Part shown: piece after piece, positions 8,866-18,208 of the stretch
Layout of the letters: each line of letters opens with the position of its first letter
Numbering within the stretch: the first letter of the stretch is position 1
NCBI RefSeq assembly: GCF_010669285.1
Contig: NZ_CP048711.1
Span: 1,302,001 to 1,366,000 of the forward strand
From: Kineobactrum salinum
GTDB taxonomy: Bacteria > Pseudomonadota > Gammaproteobacteria > Pseudomonadales > Halieaceae
Direction of reading: 5' to 3'
DNA: 64,000 nt
Made by a program: the position numbers and the translations under genes
The notes under the pieces: generated by a model
What the model saw: only the letters and a program-made list of their open reading frames with translations
Database searches by the model: none
What the model was told of the DNA's origin: nothing

Positions 8866-10077
8866 ATGGCAATTCCACAGACTTCCGCAGTACCGACAAG
8901 ACACCCAATCGACCGTAAATCTGTGTACATCGCCGCGGGTCTTCTTTCTGGCGCCGGGGCTCTAATCTCCAGTACGATGCCGATGATCATTGGCACAATG
9001 GCCGATACCTTCAAATTCAGCGAATCTCAACTTGGCGATATCATCGCAGTTTTCAATCTTACTTTCACACTGATTGCTATTGCGTCTCTCTTCTTCATTC
9101 GGCGAATCAACTGGAGGCTCGCAGCATTTCTGGGCTCAGGAGTTTCTGTAGCCTCCCTGTTTGCCGTCACTCTCACCGGCAATTATCAAACGATCACAAT
9201 GCTATTCGGAGTCATGGGGATAGGGATTGGCGGGCTCTATGTGCTCGGTATGGTCGTGATGGGCGACAGTGAAAATCCGGATAGAGCCTTCGGCGTTAAA
9301 CTGGGCCTTGAAGCATTGCCTTCCACAACCTTGCTCTTCATATTACCTGTCTTCGTTATCCCTCTCTACGGCTTCACAGGGATGGCATATGCCATGGCGG
9401 CAACATGTTTCATCATTGGCCTACTTAGCGGAGTACTTCCCTCTCGTGGCGTCAAGAACAATCCCTACAGTTTGCCCACGTCAGTTGAGGCCACCAGCAC
9501 CAGCAACGTCGTCTCACTATCATCCACGGCGCTGCTTACTTTGTCGCTTTTTACCCTCGCTGCGGGTATCGTTTTCTTCAGCGGCATTCTCGCAACCTGG
9601 GCTTTTCTCGAAATAATGGCAACCAACAAACAACTTCCAGCGGAGCAGGTCGGCGTGATATTGGCGCTAAGCATGATCTCTTCCGCTGTCGGTGCTTTCG
9701 TCGCCGCCTGGTTGGGCAACAGATGGGGGCGCGACTTGCCCATGATAGGCATAGTGCTCGTCAACCTCATCGCTCTGGTAGTAATTTGGCAATCCAAATC
9801 CATAGTGTCTTTCGCTGCAGGGGCAATACTGTTCACGTTCTGCGTGAACTACGGCCTGGCTTACTTTTTCGGGCTTAGCGCCGAAATAGATGTGAGCGGT
9901 CGTTTTGTCGCGCTCTCCGCCACAACCCTGTCTCTGGGTGGTGTCGTGGGGCCCGCGCTGGGCGGACGAATAATGGAAGGCCAGGGCTTTGTATCTGTGT
10001 TAGCTTTTTCGGCCATATGCTCGATCCTGTCTTTAATAATGTTTATGACGGCTACTCGCATAACTCGAGCATCCTAA
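8866..10077 (+). CDS. Major facilitator superfamily transporter
   Basis: The 403-residue protein has about 12 hydrophobic spans, starting with YIAAGLLSGAGALISSTMPMIIG. A short, weakly charged central loop near residues 195-215 (GVKNNPYSLPTSVEATST) separates two six-helix halves. No periplasmic binding or ATPase domain is present. The gene lies 36 bases after the dioxygenase beta gene on the same strand. It is likely co-transcribed and could import the aromatic substrate across the inner membrane, or export a product. The TonB receptor at 15599-17848, under the same candidate operator, would provide outer-membrane passage. The substrate is unknown. Confidence 0.88.
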   Translation: MAIPQTSAVPTRHPIDRKSVYIAAGLLSGAGALISSTMPMIIGTMADTFKFSESQLGDIIAVFNLTFTLIAIASLFFIRRINWRLAAFLGSGVSVASLFAVTLTGNYQTITMLFGVMGIGIGGLYVLGMVVMGDSENPDRAFGVKLGLEALPSTTLLFILPVFVIPLYGFTGMAYAMAATCFIIGLLSGVLPSRGVKNNPYSLPTSVEATSTSNVVSLSSTALLTLSLFTLAAGIVFFSGILATWAFLEIMATNKQLPAEQVGVILALSMISSAVGAFVAAWLGNRWGRDLPMIGIVLVNLIALVVIWQSKSIVSFAAGAILFTFCVNYGLAYFFGLSAEIDVSGRFVALSATTLSLGGVVGPALGGRIMEGQGFVSVLAFSAICSILSLIMFMTATRITRAS

Positions 10078-10206
10078 GAGCCTTGGCCTTTTGTGCTGGC
10101 TCACCGGCAGTTGGAACACCTACGGAGGGGACCCGCTTCCAAGCGCTTGGATAAATTTGGCACCAGCTTATTACTTTAACGAATTTTCTTTGAAACGGAC
10201 GACATC

Positions 10207-11346
10207 ATGACTAGTTCTACCAAAATTGATTTCATCTATCTTTCGGAATCCGACATGGTCAAGGCCGGCGTCACAGACATGCCTGCATGCGTAGATACCA
10301 TGGAGGAAATGTTCAAGTTGCTTTACCGTGGCGACTATCGGATGGCGGGAGAGAACAACAACTCCCACGGGTCCCTTATTCTGTTCCCCGAAGATTCGCC
10401 GCACGCCACCATGCCGAAACCGACTCCGGACCGAAGATTCATGGCAATGCCCGCATACTTGGGTGGCTCTTTCGGGACCTCCGGAGTGAAATGGTACGGT
10501 TCCAATATAGCAAATCGGGAAATTGGCCTTCCGCGCTCCATTCTCATGTTTATCCTGACGGATACGGAAACGGGCGCACCGCTCGCGCTGATGTCTGCCA
10601 ATCTTCTATCCGCCTACCGGACAGGCGCAATTCCGGGCGTGGGCGCGCGTTATCTCGCCCGCAAGGACTCACGTGTCGCTGGCATCCTCGGCCCCGGCGT
10701 CATGGGAAAGACTTCTCTCAGTGCGTTCATTACTGCCTGTCCAGAAATTGACACAGTCAAGGTCAAAGGGCGAGGGAGAAAGAGCATTGATCTTTTTATT
10801 AGCTGGGCCAAAGAAACCTACCCACAACTTACAGAGGTCTACGCTGTCGACTCCGAGGAGGAACTGGTCCGCGATTCGGATGTCGTGGCTTATTGCAGCT
10901 CCGGGGCGACCGGCGATCCAACAACGTATCCCATCGTCAAACGCGAATGGATTAGCCCGGGCACTTTCTTCGCAATGCCCGCCCTCGGGAACTTTGATGA
11001 TGGCGTGGCAGGTCCCGAGGTCCGAAAAGTACTGGATAATACAGGCTTGTACGAAGCGTGGATGTCAGAGATCGCCCCGCCGGTCCACAACGTAAACCCG
11101 CTTGTGGGCCTGAAATTCATGGACATGGTCGCAGAAGGGAAGCTCAACAAAAGTGACCTTGAAGATCTGGGAAAGATTGTCGCAGGCGATGCTCCCGGCC
11201 GAAGCAATGATGAAGAAATTATCATGCTGTCGGTAGGAGGGATGCCGGTAGAAGACGTCGCATGGGGTACCGTGGTGTACCGCAACGCCATTAAAAGAGG
11301 CATCGGCGTCACTCTGAATCTCTGGGATAAGCCAATACTGGGCTAG
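10207..11346 (+). CDS. Ornithine cyclodeaminase / mu-crystallin family protein
   Basis: The 379-residue protein has the family fold, with FMAMPAYLGGSFGTSGVKWYGS near residues 78-100, SANLLSAYRTGAIPGVGARYL near 135 and the NAD-binding loop GILGPGVMG near 155. Members include ornithine cyclodeaminase, ketimine reductases and the protein called tyramine oxidase subunit B, which this one resembles in length. Known chemistry in the family is NAD(P)-dependent reduction or deamination of imines and amino acids. It is followed by a RidA-like gene and faces a DadA-like FAD oxidoreductase, so the three probably act on an amine or imine intermediate. The exact reaction is unknown. Confidence 0.82.
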   Translation: MTSSTKIDFIYLSESDMVKAGVTDMPACVDTMEEMFKLLYRGDYRMAGENNNSHGSLILFPEDSPHATMPKPTPDRRFMAMPAYLGGSFGTSGVKWYGSNIANREIGLPRSILMFILTDTETGAPLALMSANLLSAYRTGAIPGVGARYLARKDSRVAGILGPGVMGKTSLSAFITACPEIDTVKVKGRGRKSIDLFISWAKETYPQLTEVYAVDSEEELVRDSDVVAYCSSGATGDPTTYPIVKREWISPGTFFAMPALGNFDDGVAGPEVRKVLDNTGLYEAWMSEIAPPVHNVNPLVGLKFMDMVAEGKLNKSDLEDLGKIVAGDAPGRSNDEEIIMLSVGGMPVEDVAWGTVVYRNAIKRGIGVTLNLWDKPILG

Positions 11347-11405
11347 AGCTGCAATGCCGGTTGCATGTGTTGAAAACTATTCAAACGTATAGATAGGCGA
11401 AATAT

Positions 11406-11827
11406 ATGGAAGAGATTATCAAAGTTAAAAGCGGTTCCAGGTTTGAAGATATCGCGAGTTATTCGCGCCTTGTTGCTGTCGGCAACCATATCTATATCTC
11501 CAATACCGCTGGACGCAATCCCGTGACCAAGGAAATGCCCGAAGGCGTTACAGAGCAATCGCTTCAGGCCATAGCCAATATCGAAAGCGCGTTGATCGCC
11601 GCAGGATCACGTCTGGCAGACATCGTAGCAATTCGGGTTTTTGTACCAAATCCAGCAGATGCGGACGCCGTTGGCGCAGTGCTTGGTGACAGGTTTCGGG
11701 GATTGATCCTGCTTGCACCCTGACATGTTCTCCGCTTGCCTCCGACATCTACAAAATGGAAATGGACGCCACAGCGTATCGCGAAGCCTCAGCAGGCAAG
11801 GCGCAATATCTCGATATTTCGAAGTAA
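11406..11827 (+). pseudogene. RidA (YjgF/UK114) family protein, single-base frameshift
   Basis: The frame from ATG 11406 gives RidA features (VAVGNHIYISNTAGRN, then EQSLQAIANIESALIAAGSRLADIVAIRVFV) but stops at 11723. From about 11696 the neighbouring frame continues sensibly to a TAA at 11825-11827 (GIDPACTLTCSPLAS, ending QYLDISK), giving the usual length of about 140. The break lies in a run of four G at about 11697-11700, and one more G restores the frame. RidA proteins hydrolyse reactive enamine/imine intermediates from amino-acid or amine metabolism. This fits the ornithine-cyclodeaminase-like gene 59 bases upstream and the FAD oxidoreductase that converges on it with 7 bases between. 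Confidence 0.82.
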
Positions 11828-11834
11828 CTCGGTC

Positions 11835-13127
11835 TCAGAGACGATCAAACCGGTAGGTGTTGGGGTCGACAATGGGATCAGTGTTGGATACAAGGTCAGC
11901 GGCCAACTGTCCAGCTGCTGGCCCGGTGCCAAATCCGTGACCTGAAAATCCGGTAGCAACCGTCAGGCCAGGGACGGCCTTGATACGATCGATAACAGGA
12001 TTGGTGTCCGGCGTGATGTCGATTACCCCCGCCCAGGCTTCTTCTATTTCCGCCTTATCGAAGATCGGCCATGCATTCCGAAGATTGGCAAGAGCTTCCT
12101 GATTCAGTTCTGAATCGACCTTTGGGTCCCTGGTACGTATCTTCTCGAACGGTGTATAGCTGTTTGCTCCCCAGCGGCGCCCAAGCTTCAGGTCTTCGAC
12201 AAATTCACGGCCCAGCGATGTCCGCAGGAAACCAAAATTGGCGCGAAGCTGATTCAGATACCTCCATCCAATCAACAAATGATCAAGTGTGAGGGGTGCA
12301 CTCAATGCTGATCGTTGAGTGATAATATAACCGCCATCCTGGTGCTTTCTAAAAGAAAAGTCGGGGCCTCCAACTGAAATATCCGTGGGTCCCTCCATTG
12401 GCCTGGTACGTAGAACAGATCCAATGACAGGGAGTGTCGGCAGAGCAATGCCCATGTTGCCCAGGAATCTTCTTGACCAGGTGCCGCCTGCGAGTAGAAC
12501 TTGATCACAACGAATCTCGCCTCTTTCTGTGACGACACCGCTGACCTTGCCACCCGAGGTAGTAAGCGTTCGCACTGCACAGTTCTGGATGAGGTGAGCA
12601 CCTTTTGCGATGGCGGCCCTGGCCATCGCACTTACCGCAATGGAAGGCTCTGCACGACCATCAGACGGAGTATAAATACCACCCGCCCATTGACCCTTGC
12701 CATTTGGTATACGTTCATCGATTTCTCCTGCACTCAATAGCTGTGAATCCAGGCAGAACGATTGAACCGATCTTGCCCATGCTTCATGAATCGTCATCTG
12801 CTCTTCTGTTTTGGCCAAAAACATAACGCCACATTGCTTATAACCAACCGATTGTCCGATTCGTTCCGGCATTTCTGCCCATAGCCGGTCTGCCGCCAAC
12901 GCCAGCGGAACGTCTGCCACATGGCGACTGGTTTTTCGTATCCAGCCCAGGTTGCGTGATGACTGCTCTCCCGCGATATGGCCTTTCTCCAGTAATACGA
13001 CGGGGATGTTACGTTCCGCCAATGTGAGTGCCGCGGTTACTCCAATAATTCCACCACCGATTATCACTACAGTAGTGGACTCCGGAAATTCGTCTATTGT
13101 CCTTACTGAATTGAGTGTTTTCGTCAT
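11835..13127 (-). CDS. FAD-dependent oxidoreductase (DAO/DadA-like)
   Basis: The 430-residue flavoprotein has a dinucleotide-binding motif VVIIGGGIIGVTAALTLAERNIPVVLLEKG at residues 19-48. GEQSSRNLGWIRK follows, as in D-amino-acid-oxidase/glycine-oxidase-type enzymes. A C-terminal FAD-contacting stretch (ATGFSGHGFGTGPAAG) lies near residue 395. Members oxidise amines or amino acids to imines and release hydrogen peroxide or pass electrons to quinones. An imine product would suit the adjacent RidA and ornithine-cyclodeaminase-like proteins, so an amine-containing substrate or side chain is likely for this block. It is a single gene on the minus strand; the V4R and aldehyde dehydrogenase genes lie upstream on the same strand. 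Confidence 0.87.
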   Translation of the reverse strand: MTKTLNSVRTIDEFPESTTVVIIGGGIIGVTAALTLAERNIPVVLLEKGHIAGEQSSRNLGWIRKTSRHVADVPLALAADRLWAEMPERIGQSVGYKQCGVMFLAKTEEQMTIHEAWARSVQSFCLDSQLLSAGEIDERIPNGKGQWAGGIYTPSDGRAEPSIAVSAMARAAIAKGAHLIQNCAVRTLTTSGGKVSGVVTERGEIRCDQVLLAGGTWSRRFLGNMGIALPTLPVIGSVLRTRPMEGPTDISVGGPDFSFRKHQDGGYIITQRSALSAPLTLDHLLIGWRYLNQLRANFGFLRTSLGREFVEDLKLGRRWGANSYTPFEKIRTRDPKVDSELNQEALANLRNAWPIFDKAEIEEAWAGVIDITPDTNPVIDRIKAVPGLTVATGFSGHGFGTGPAAGQLAADLVSNTDPIVDPNTYRFDRL

Positions 13128-13291
13128 AAACTCGATTTCCGGCTTCGCATCGTTGGACTGTTACGACTGTGATTTCTTTTGATAGTCATGCTGCGATTAA
13201 TCTGCTTCAAAAGCGTTGACCACCTCGATCGCAGCAACGGGTATTTTAGATGAATGCGGCAGCAGACTCGCCTGCCGATGGGAAGCAAGAA

Positions 13292-13816
13292 CTAGAACAC
13301 ATCTGAAGCATCAATTCCAGCCTCAATGAAGGCTTCGAACTTGCAGACATCTCCACCCATTGCTGAACACCGGTACTCTATGCAGCTTACGGATTGCTTG
13401 AATATTGTCTGGGCAACACTTCCAAGCATTCCCGAAATGGGGGCACAAACCGGGAAATCCGACTGGCCATAGCCGGCACTGAACGGGCTGCCTTCTACCG
13501 TGAGTGTGAGCTTGGTTGCTCCTGTCTCCAGACAAAACGCCCAATTACCCCACCCTAGCTGCAGGGCAATTTCCTCAACCTTCAACAATAATGCTTGTGG
13601 ATCGTCGCCCAGGGTATCTGCATACGCCCGAATGGATTTACCTCCAAAGCGAAAAAACGAGTTCTCTATTTCACTGTACATCGCAAGAGAGTTCGAGCCC
13701 GAGCTGGACTTGAAGCAGCCCATCAACGCATCGGCCCGGACCAGGAGATATCGAGTATCGCCCGCATGAAGAACTCCATCCGCATTGCAAAGGGAGTCAA
13801 TAAAAGTACCGCTCAC
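13292..13816 (-). CDS. V4R (4-vinyl-reductase-like) domain protein
   Basis: This small protein (174 residues from GTG 13816) ends in the signature CSAMGGDVCKFEA, the Cys-x-G-x-Cys-x-F pattern of V4R domains. SPFSAGYGQSDFPVCAPISGMLG precedes it, matching the ligand-binding core. V4R domains bind hydrophobic ligands or metals in bacteriochlorophyll enzymes and at the N-terminus of XylR/DmpR-type aromatic-sensing regulators. Here the domain stands alone, with no ATPase or DNA-binding part. It lies between the FAD oxidoreductase and the aldehyde dehydrogenase on the same strand. It may sense or bind a pathway compound, but its true role is unknown. Confidence 0.7.
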   Translation of the reverse strand: MSGTFIDSLCNADGVLHAGDTRYLLVRADALMGCFKSSSGSNSLAMYSEIENSFFRFGGKSIRAYADTLGDDPQALLLKVEEIALQLGWGNWAFCLETGATKLTLTVEGSPFSAGYGQSDFPVCAPISGMLGSVAQTIFKQSVSCIEYRCSAMGGDVCKFEAFIEAGIDASDVF

Positions 13817-13906
13817 TGCTCAACAACCTCGCTCCAGACACCGTGTACGGTCCATGGGGAACCCGGGGAATTGAACCTCATCATTACTCAAGGCAACCCA
13901 GGCACA

Positions 13907-15409
13907 CTACTCTACGTTGACGATTGTTGACTTGATGTTAGTGTGCTGAAGAATCGCCTCTTCGCTCAGTTCAACCCCTATACCAGAGTTTTTAATTCCC
14001 CCAAAAGGCACCGCTATGTCCAGAACATTATGGGTGTTTACCCAGGTCATTCCCGCCTCCAGTCTTGGGACCATCCGATGTACCTTGTTGATATTCGTCG
14101 TCCACACGCTTGCGCCCAAGCCGAATGAAGTGTCATTAGCCCTTGCTATGGCTTCTTCGGTATCCTTGAACGAAGCAACCGCAAGTACTGGCCCAAATAT
14201 CTCTTCCCGAACGGCTTTCATATCTGGAGTGACGTTAGCCAGGATGGTCGGTCGTACATAGAATCCTGGGTGGTCTACCGATTTGTTTCCCACGACCACC
14301 TCGGCCCCCTCATCGATGCCGGACTTGATGTAACCGAGCACTCTTTGCTGCTGCACGCTCGAAACAAGTGGCCCCATCTCTGACGAAGGAGCCAAACCGG
14401 GGCCCAACTTGACGCTGCTGGCAATCTCTGCCACACCGGCAAGTACTTCATCGTATATACTTTCGTGGACAAAAAGCCGTGACCCCGCGCAACAGTTCTG
14501 GCCGTGATTGCCGAGGATAGCCTGAGCAGCACCCGGGATGGCCTGGCTCAAGTCGGCATCATCCAGGATGATCACTGGAGATTTTCCACCTAGCTCGAGC
14601 GAACATTTCTTGAAACTTCTGGCAGCTTCGATTCCTATTGCGCGTCCGGTATCGGTGGACCCGGTAAAGGAGATTTTGCTAACATCCGGATGTGCCACAA
14701 GGGCAGCTCCTGCAACTGCTCCGTACCCCGTGACCACGTTAATCACTCCGTCGGGAATACCTACTTCCTTCGCAAGCAGTGCGAACCGAAGAGCGGTCAA
14801 AGGCGTATTCTCTGCTGGCTTCAGTACCACCGTACAGCCAGTAGCCAATACCGGTGCGATTTTCCATATCGCCTGCCCGAGCGGCACATTCCAGGGGGTT
14901 ATCGCGCCAACGACACCAACTGGCTCCCTGGTTGTATAGGCAAAAAAATCCATGTCAGGAGCATATGGCACTGACACCGGTATCGTTTTCCCATGTAGCT
15001 TGGTTGTCCATCCTGCCATGTAGCGCAGGCAATCCACGGAGAGGTCAACATCGAATAGCCGGGTATTCACAAGAAGCCGTCCGCTATTCAGGCTTTCAAT
15101 CTCCGAGAACTCCTGAGCGTGCCCTTCCAGCACAAGCGCCAACTTGAGGATCAGGCGTTCGCGAGCGGCAGGCTTGAGACCCGCCCATGAGGGATCTCCA
15201 AATGCCCGTTTGGCCGCCTGAACGGCGCGATCGACATCTTCGGCAGTACCTTCAGGAACAGCCGCAATTTGCTCACCACTCGACGGGTCAAACACAGGGA
15301 TTGTGCCACCGCTTGAAGCAGGCGCGGACATCCCATCGATAAACATGCCGTGCTCCGCGAACACAAATCTCCTGCTTTCGGCGCCCAGTAACGACAAATC
15401 ATTCTTCAT
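13907..15409 (-). CDS. Aldehyde dehydrogenase (NAD(P)-dependent)
   Basis: The 500-residue protein is of normal ALDH-superfamily length. It has the Rossmann segment GAITPWNVPLGQAIWKIAPVL near residue 165, FTGSTDTGRAIG near 245, the general-base Glu in LELGGKSP near 268, the catalytic Cys in GQNCCAGSRL near 303, and EEIFGPVLAV near 400. It oxidises an aldehyde to a carboxylate. In this cluster a likely role is finishing an aldehyde released by amine oxidation or ring cleavage, and the acid could then go to the CoA ligase at 3144. The minus-strand order after it is the V4R gene and then the FAD oxidoreductase. No symbol is assigned because the substrate is unclear. Confidence 0.93.
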   Translation of the reverse strand: MKNDLSLLGAESRRFVFAEHGMFIDGMSAPASSGGTIPVFDPSSGEQIAAVPEGTAEDVDRAVQAAKRAFGDPSWAGLKPAARERLILKLALVLEGHAQEFSEIESLNSGRLLVNTRLFDVDLSVDCLRYMAGWTTKLHGKTIPVSVPYAPDMDFFAYTTREPVGVVGAITPWNVPLGQAIWKIAPVLATGCTVVLKPAENTPLTALRFALLAKEVGIPDGVINVVTGYGAVAGAALVAHPDVSKISFTGSTDTGRAIGIEAARSFKKCSLELGGKSPVIILDDADLSQAIPGAAQAILGNHGQNCCAGSRLFVHESIYDEVLAGVAEIASSVKLGPGLAPSSEMGPLVSSVQQQRVLGYIKSGIDEGAEVVVGNKSVDHPGFYVRPTILANVTPDMKAVREEIFGPVLAVASFKDTEEAIARANDTSFGLGASVWTTNINKVHRMVPRLEAGMTWVNTHNVLDIAVPFGGIKNSGIGVELSEEAILQHTNIKSTIVNVE

Positions 15410-15598
15410 AATAATTTCTTCCAGAAATATTTCAGTATTTGCCGTCGAAGGCAGTAGGGAGGAACCCTTCCGGCCATTTTATCTAGCCCGCTCAGAATAT
15501 ATATCCTTCATTATTACGGGCTAACTCAGCGAATTGCGATCAACGGCTTCACAGTTTTGGCGGCACCCTGAGGGGTGTATCAGGTATTGATCCTGCCC

Positions 15599-17848
15599 CT
15601 ACCAATTATGACTGATCGTTACTCCAGCCCACCGTGGCTGGCCAATCATGCTCTGGGAAAATCCCAGCCCCGGAACCTGGATCGCATAGATTCGATACTC
15701 TTCGTCAGTGACATTCTTGACCCATACGGAGAATTGCGTTTTTCCTGAGGCGGTAAGGTATGAGGCTCGCAGGTTGCCAACCGAATAGCTGTCTTCCGTA
15801 CCGAGAGTTGTATTGGTGATGTCAAAGTATTGCTCTCCAACATACTGCATATCCCCCTGCACCGACATTACTCCATTCATCGCCTCCCACTCATAGCGTG
15901 CCAGGGCGTTGAATGTCGCCTCAGGAGCCATCGCAAGTTCACGATCGATGACCGAGACACCGGTATTAATGTCCTCAACCTCGGTATCAAGCAAACTCAG
16001 CCCAATATTGAAATCCCAACCTTCCCAGGGGCTTGCCACCAATTCCGCATCCAACCCATAGATCGATGCATCCTTGTTCGATACCACATTACTCAGACCT
16101 TCAAAGCTGAAGGCCTGGTAATCTTTGTAATCATAGTAGAACACAGAGCTGTTGAACCTTACCGCGCCATTCAACAATGTCCACTTGAATCCAAGTTCAT
16201 AGGAGAACAACTCCTCTTCATCAAAGGGTATGTCCTCGACGGTTCGGGGATCAATACCAAGGTCGATATTGAAACCTGCACCCTTTACTCCTTTCGCTGT
16301 CGAGGCAAAAACAAGTAGATCATCATGGAAGTGGTGATTGATCTCCAGACGATAGGTCAGATTGTCAGTGTCGTGTTTGGTCAATCCGCCCGCAGTTGCC
16401 TCAGTGAAGGCGAATGCGGGATCAGGTAATATACCGTTTTCATCCGTCACTACCATATCGAACTCACGTTCTTCATCGGTATAACGCAGCCCCGCGATTA
16501 TCGTCGTGTTAGCGGTAATATCGTATTCATACTGACCGAAAAGGGACCAGGAATCCGTCTCATCCTGAGTGACAGTATTGTTGTTTGCCGGGAAACCAAT
16601 AAATGTTTCTCTTGAAAGATCAGTCCGCGTCCCACTGTTGATGTCTCGCATGTAATAGTACATGCCTGCCGTCCACCGGCTCCGCTCGGCCGATTTTTGA
16701 ATCTGAAACTCCTGACTCCACTGCTCACTGTCTACCGGATTAGTGACTTCTATAAAGGGGGCCGGACCCGAATCGGTGTCTTCACCAAACTGCTTTTCTA
16801 CGTCTTCATAAGCCGTAATGGAGGTGATATCAAAGTCACCGACAGTCCAGTCAATGTTCAAAGACGAACCGAAGGTATCGAGTTTGACGAAGGGTTCGCG
16901 ATTATTTTCAGTCTTGTAGAAGTCACCCGTGGTATCACGATAGCCGGTCAGATCGCAGCCCGCACACGTCCCATATATGTCGACATCCGCGGGCACTTCT
17001 ACAGAATCAAACCCGTCCTCACCGACCATTGATGCGGTATGTTTATAGGCGGCCCCGACCTGGTCTGATTCCCCTGCATGTACTTTGAAGAGAAATTCAA
17101 GATCATCACTTTGCTGGTAGAGAAACTGCACGCGCCCTGAAATGTTGTCTGTCTCTCCAGCATCGGCGACGCCTGGATTGGTGTTCTCAATGTATCCGTC
17201 ATGCTTGTTATAAAGTATGGAAGCGCGTGCCCAGAGCCTGTCAGTCAGGCCACCGCTGGCATTGCCCTCCACGCGCACTTGATCATACTCACTCAGGGTC
17301 AGCTCGACAGAAGCTTCCTTCTCAGGTGTGGGTTTTCTGGTTATAAAGTGCACCAGGCCACCCGTTGAGTTACGCCCGTACAACGTGCCCTGCGGCCCCC
17401 TCAATACCTCAGCTCGCTCTATATCAAAGAGCTGAAATCCGATGCCAGCAAGCGTCGCGTTATAAACGCCGTCCACATAGACTGCCACGGGTGCCTCATT
17501 GGACTCGGAGAAGTCGTTCAGACCGACTCCACGAAGCGTAAACGCCACATTGCTGCCTGCCCCAAATGGCGACACTGCGTTCAGGCCTGGAGTGTGTACC
17601 ACTAGATCGGCGGCGTTTTCAATGCCGAGGGCCTTCATCTGGTCGCCGCTGAAAGCCGTAACGGATATGCCAATGTCTTGCATACTTTCCTCGCGCTTCT
17701 GCGCGGTCACGGTGACCTCCTCCAGCACAGCTGCAGAGGCAGGTACTGCAGTCACTGCAGCACCTGCAGACAGAGCTCCAACCAAGAATGGGAAGTAGTT
17801 CCAATGGGCTTTATGTATCGGTCTAAGGAGGTAGTTGGTAGCTCGCAT
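15599..17848 (-). CDS. TonB-dependent receptor of the GntR block
   Basis: The 749-residue receptor has an N-terminal signal ending near AVPASA, a TonB-box-like EEVTVTAQKREES, the plug (ENAADLVVHTPGLNAV), the plug hallmark ERAEVLRGPQGTLYGRNSTGG and a long barrel ending NVTDEEYRIYA and, at the end, an aromatic-terminal strand (ISHNW). It belongs to the large receptor group of marine and sphingomonad bacteria that import plant-derived, steroid or aromatic compounds, not classical siderophores. The palindrome at 17917, 68 bases upstream of the start, is the reverse complement of the one before the dioxygenase. It is therefore probably induced with the dioxygenase pathway and delivers that substrate. 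Confidence 0.94.
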   Translation of the reverse strand: MRATNYLLRPIHKAHWNYFPFLVGALSAGAAVTAVPASAAVLEEVTVTAQKREESMQDIGISVTAFSGDQMKALGIENAADLVVHTPGLNAVSPFGAGSNVAFTLRGVGLNDFSESNEAPVAVYVDGVYNATLAGIGFQLFDIERAEVLRGPQGTLYGRNSTGGLVHFITRKPTPEKEASVELTLSEYDQVRVEGNASGGLTDRLWARASILYNKHDGYIENTNPGVADAGETDNISGRVQFLYQQSDDLEFLFKVHAGESDQVGAAYKHTASMVGEDGFDSVEVPADVDIYGTCAGCDLTGYRDTTGDFYKTENNREPFVKLDTFGSSLNIDWTVGDFDITSITAYEDVEKQFGEDTDSGPAPFIEVTNPVDSEQWSQEFQIQKSAERSRWTAGMYYYMRDINSGTRTDLSRETFIGFPANNNTVTQDETDSWSLFGQYEYDITANTTIIAGLRYTDEEREFDMVVTDENGILPDPAFAFTEATAGGLTKHDTDNLTYRLEINHHFHDDLLVFASTAKGVKGAGFNIDLGIDPRTVEDIPFDEEELFSYELGFKWTLLNGAVRFNSSVFYYDYKDYQAFSFEGLSNVVSNKDASIYGLDAELVASPWEGWDFNIGLSLLDTEVEDINTGVSVIDRELAMAPEATFNALARYEWEAMNGVMSVQGDMQYVGEQYFDITNTTLGTEDSYSVGNLRASYLTASGKTQFSVWVKNVTDEEYRIYAIQVPGLGFSQSMIGQPRWAGVTISHNW

Positions 17849-18208
17849 TACAAATATTCCCCTCTGTTAGGTTTGACTCTACAAGCAGAGCCAAGCGGTC
17901 GGTCGCTCAGTTAATCGTATACTGTATACCGTATTTGACCGTAACTCAGTCGTTTCAGGAAATCAACAGAAATTTGCCGAGCCTGACGGGCCGTTCAGAT
18001 GTCCTGCCAGCCACAGCTTGACCGAGCCGCTTGCGACAGGTCGCGTGAATCGACGGGTAGCCTGCGCAGGATGGGTGGAATCACCTCTGGCCATCTGGAC
18101 CGATAGACGCAAGGGAGCGTATGATCCTTGGAACCTTGCCTGAATTGTCGCAGCACACTGACGAGTGGCAGATCGACATCGGCGCCGGAGCTGGCGTATC
18201 CTCCACCC
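17849..18208. other. Intergenic stretch between the receptor and yihY-like genes
   Basis: This 360-base gap holds the GTATAC operator at 17917 and otherwise shows no convincing gene. Composition changes from moderate to GC-rich around 17950-18000, so the gap probably marks the right edge of the GntR-controlled block. Confidence 0.6.
17917..17929. promoter_or_regulatory. Candidate GntR operator upstream of the TonB receptor
   Basis: GTATACTGTATAC is the exact reverse complement of the 6931 site. It lies 68 bases upstream of the receptor ATG at 17848. Two identical 13-mers flanking both ends of one catabolic block are unlikely by chance and imply one shared regulator. Confidence 0.65.

Noticed and set aside
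10078-10102. GAGCC/GGCTC dyad after the MFS gene as a terminator
   Set aside because: The 5-bp stem with a long loop and no T run is too weak to support.
11835-13127. The DadA-like flavoprotein as glyphosate oxidoreductase, given aroA and malate synthase G in the window
   Set aside because: Its active-site regions look more like general amine/amino-acid oxidases, and it lies in a different block with a different operator from aroA and glcB.
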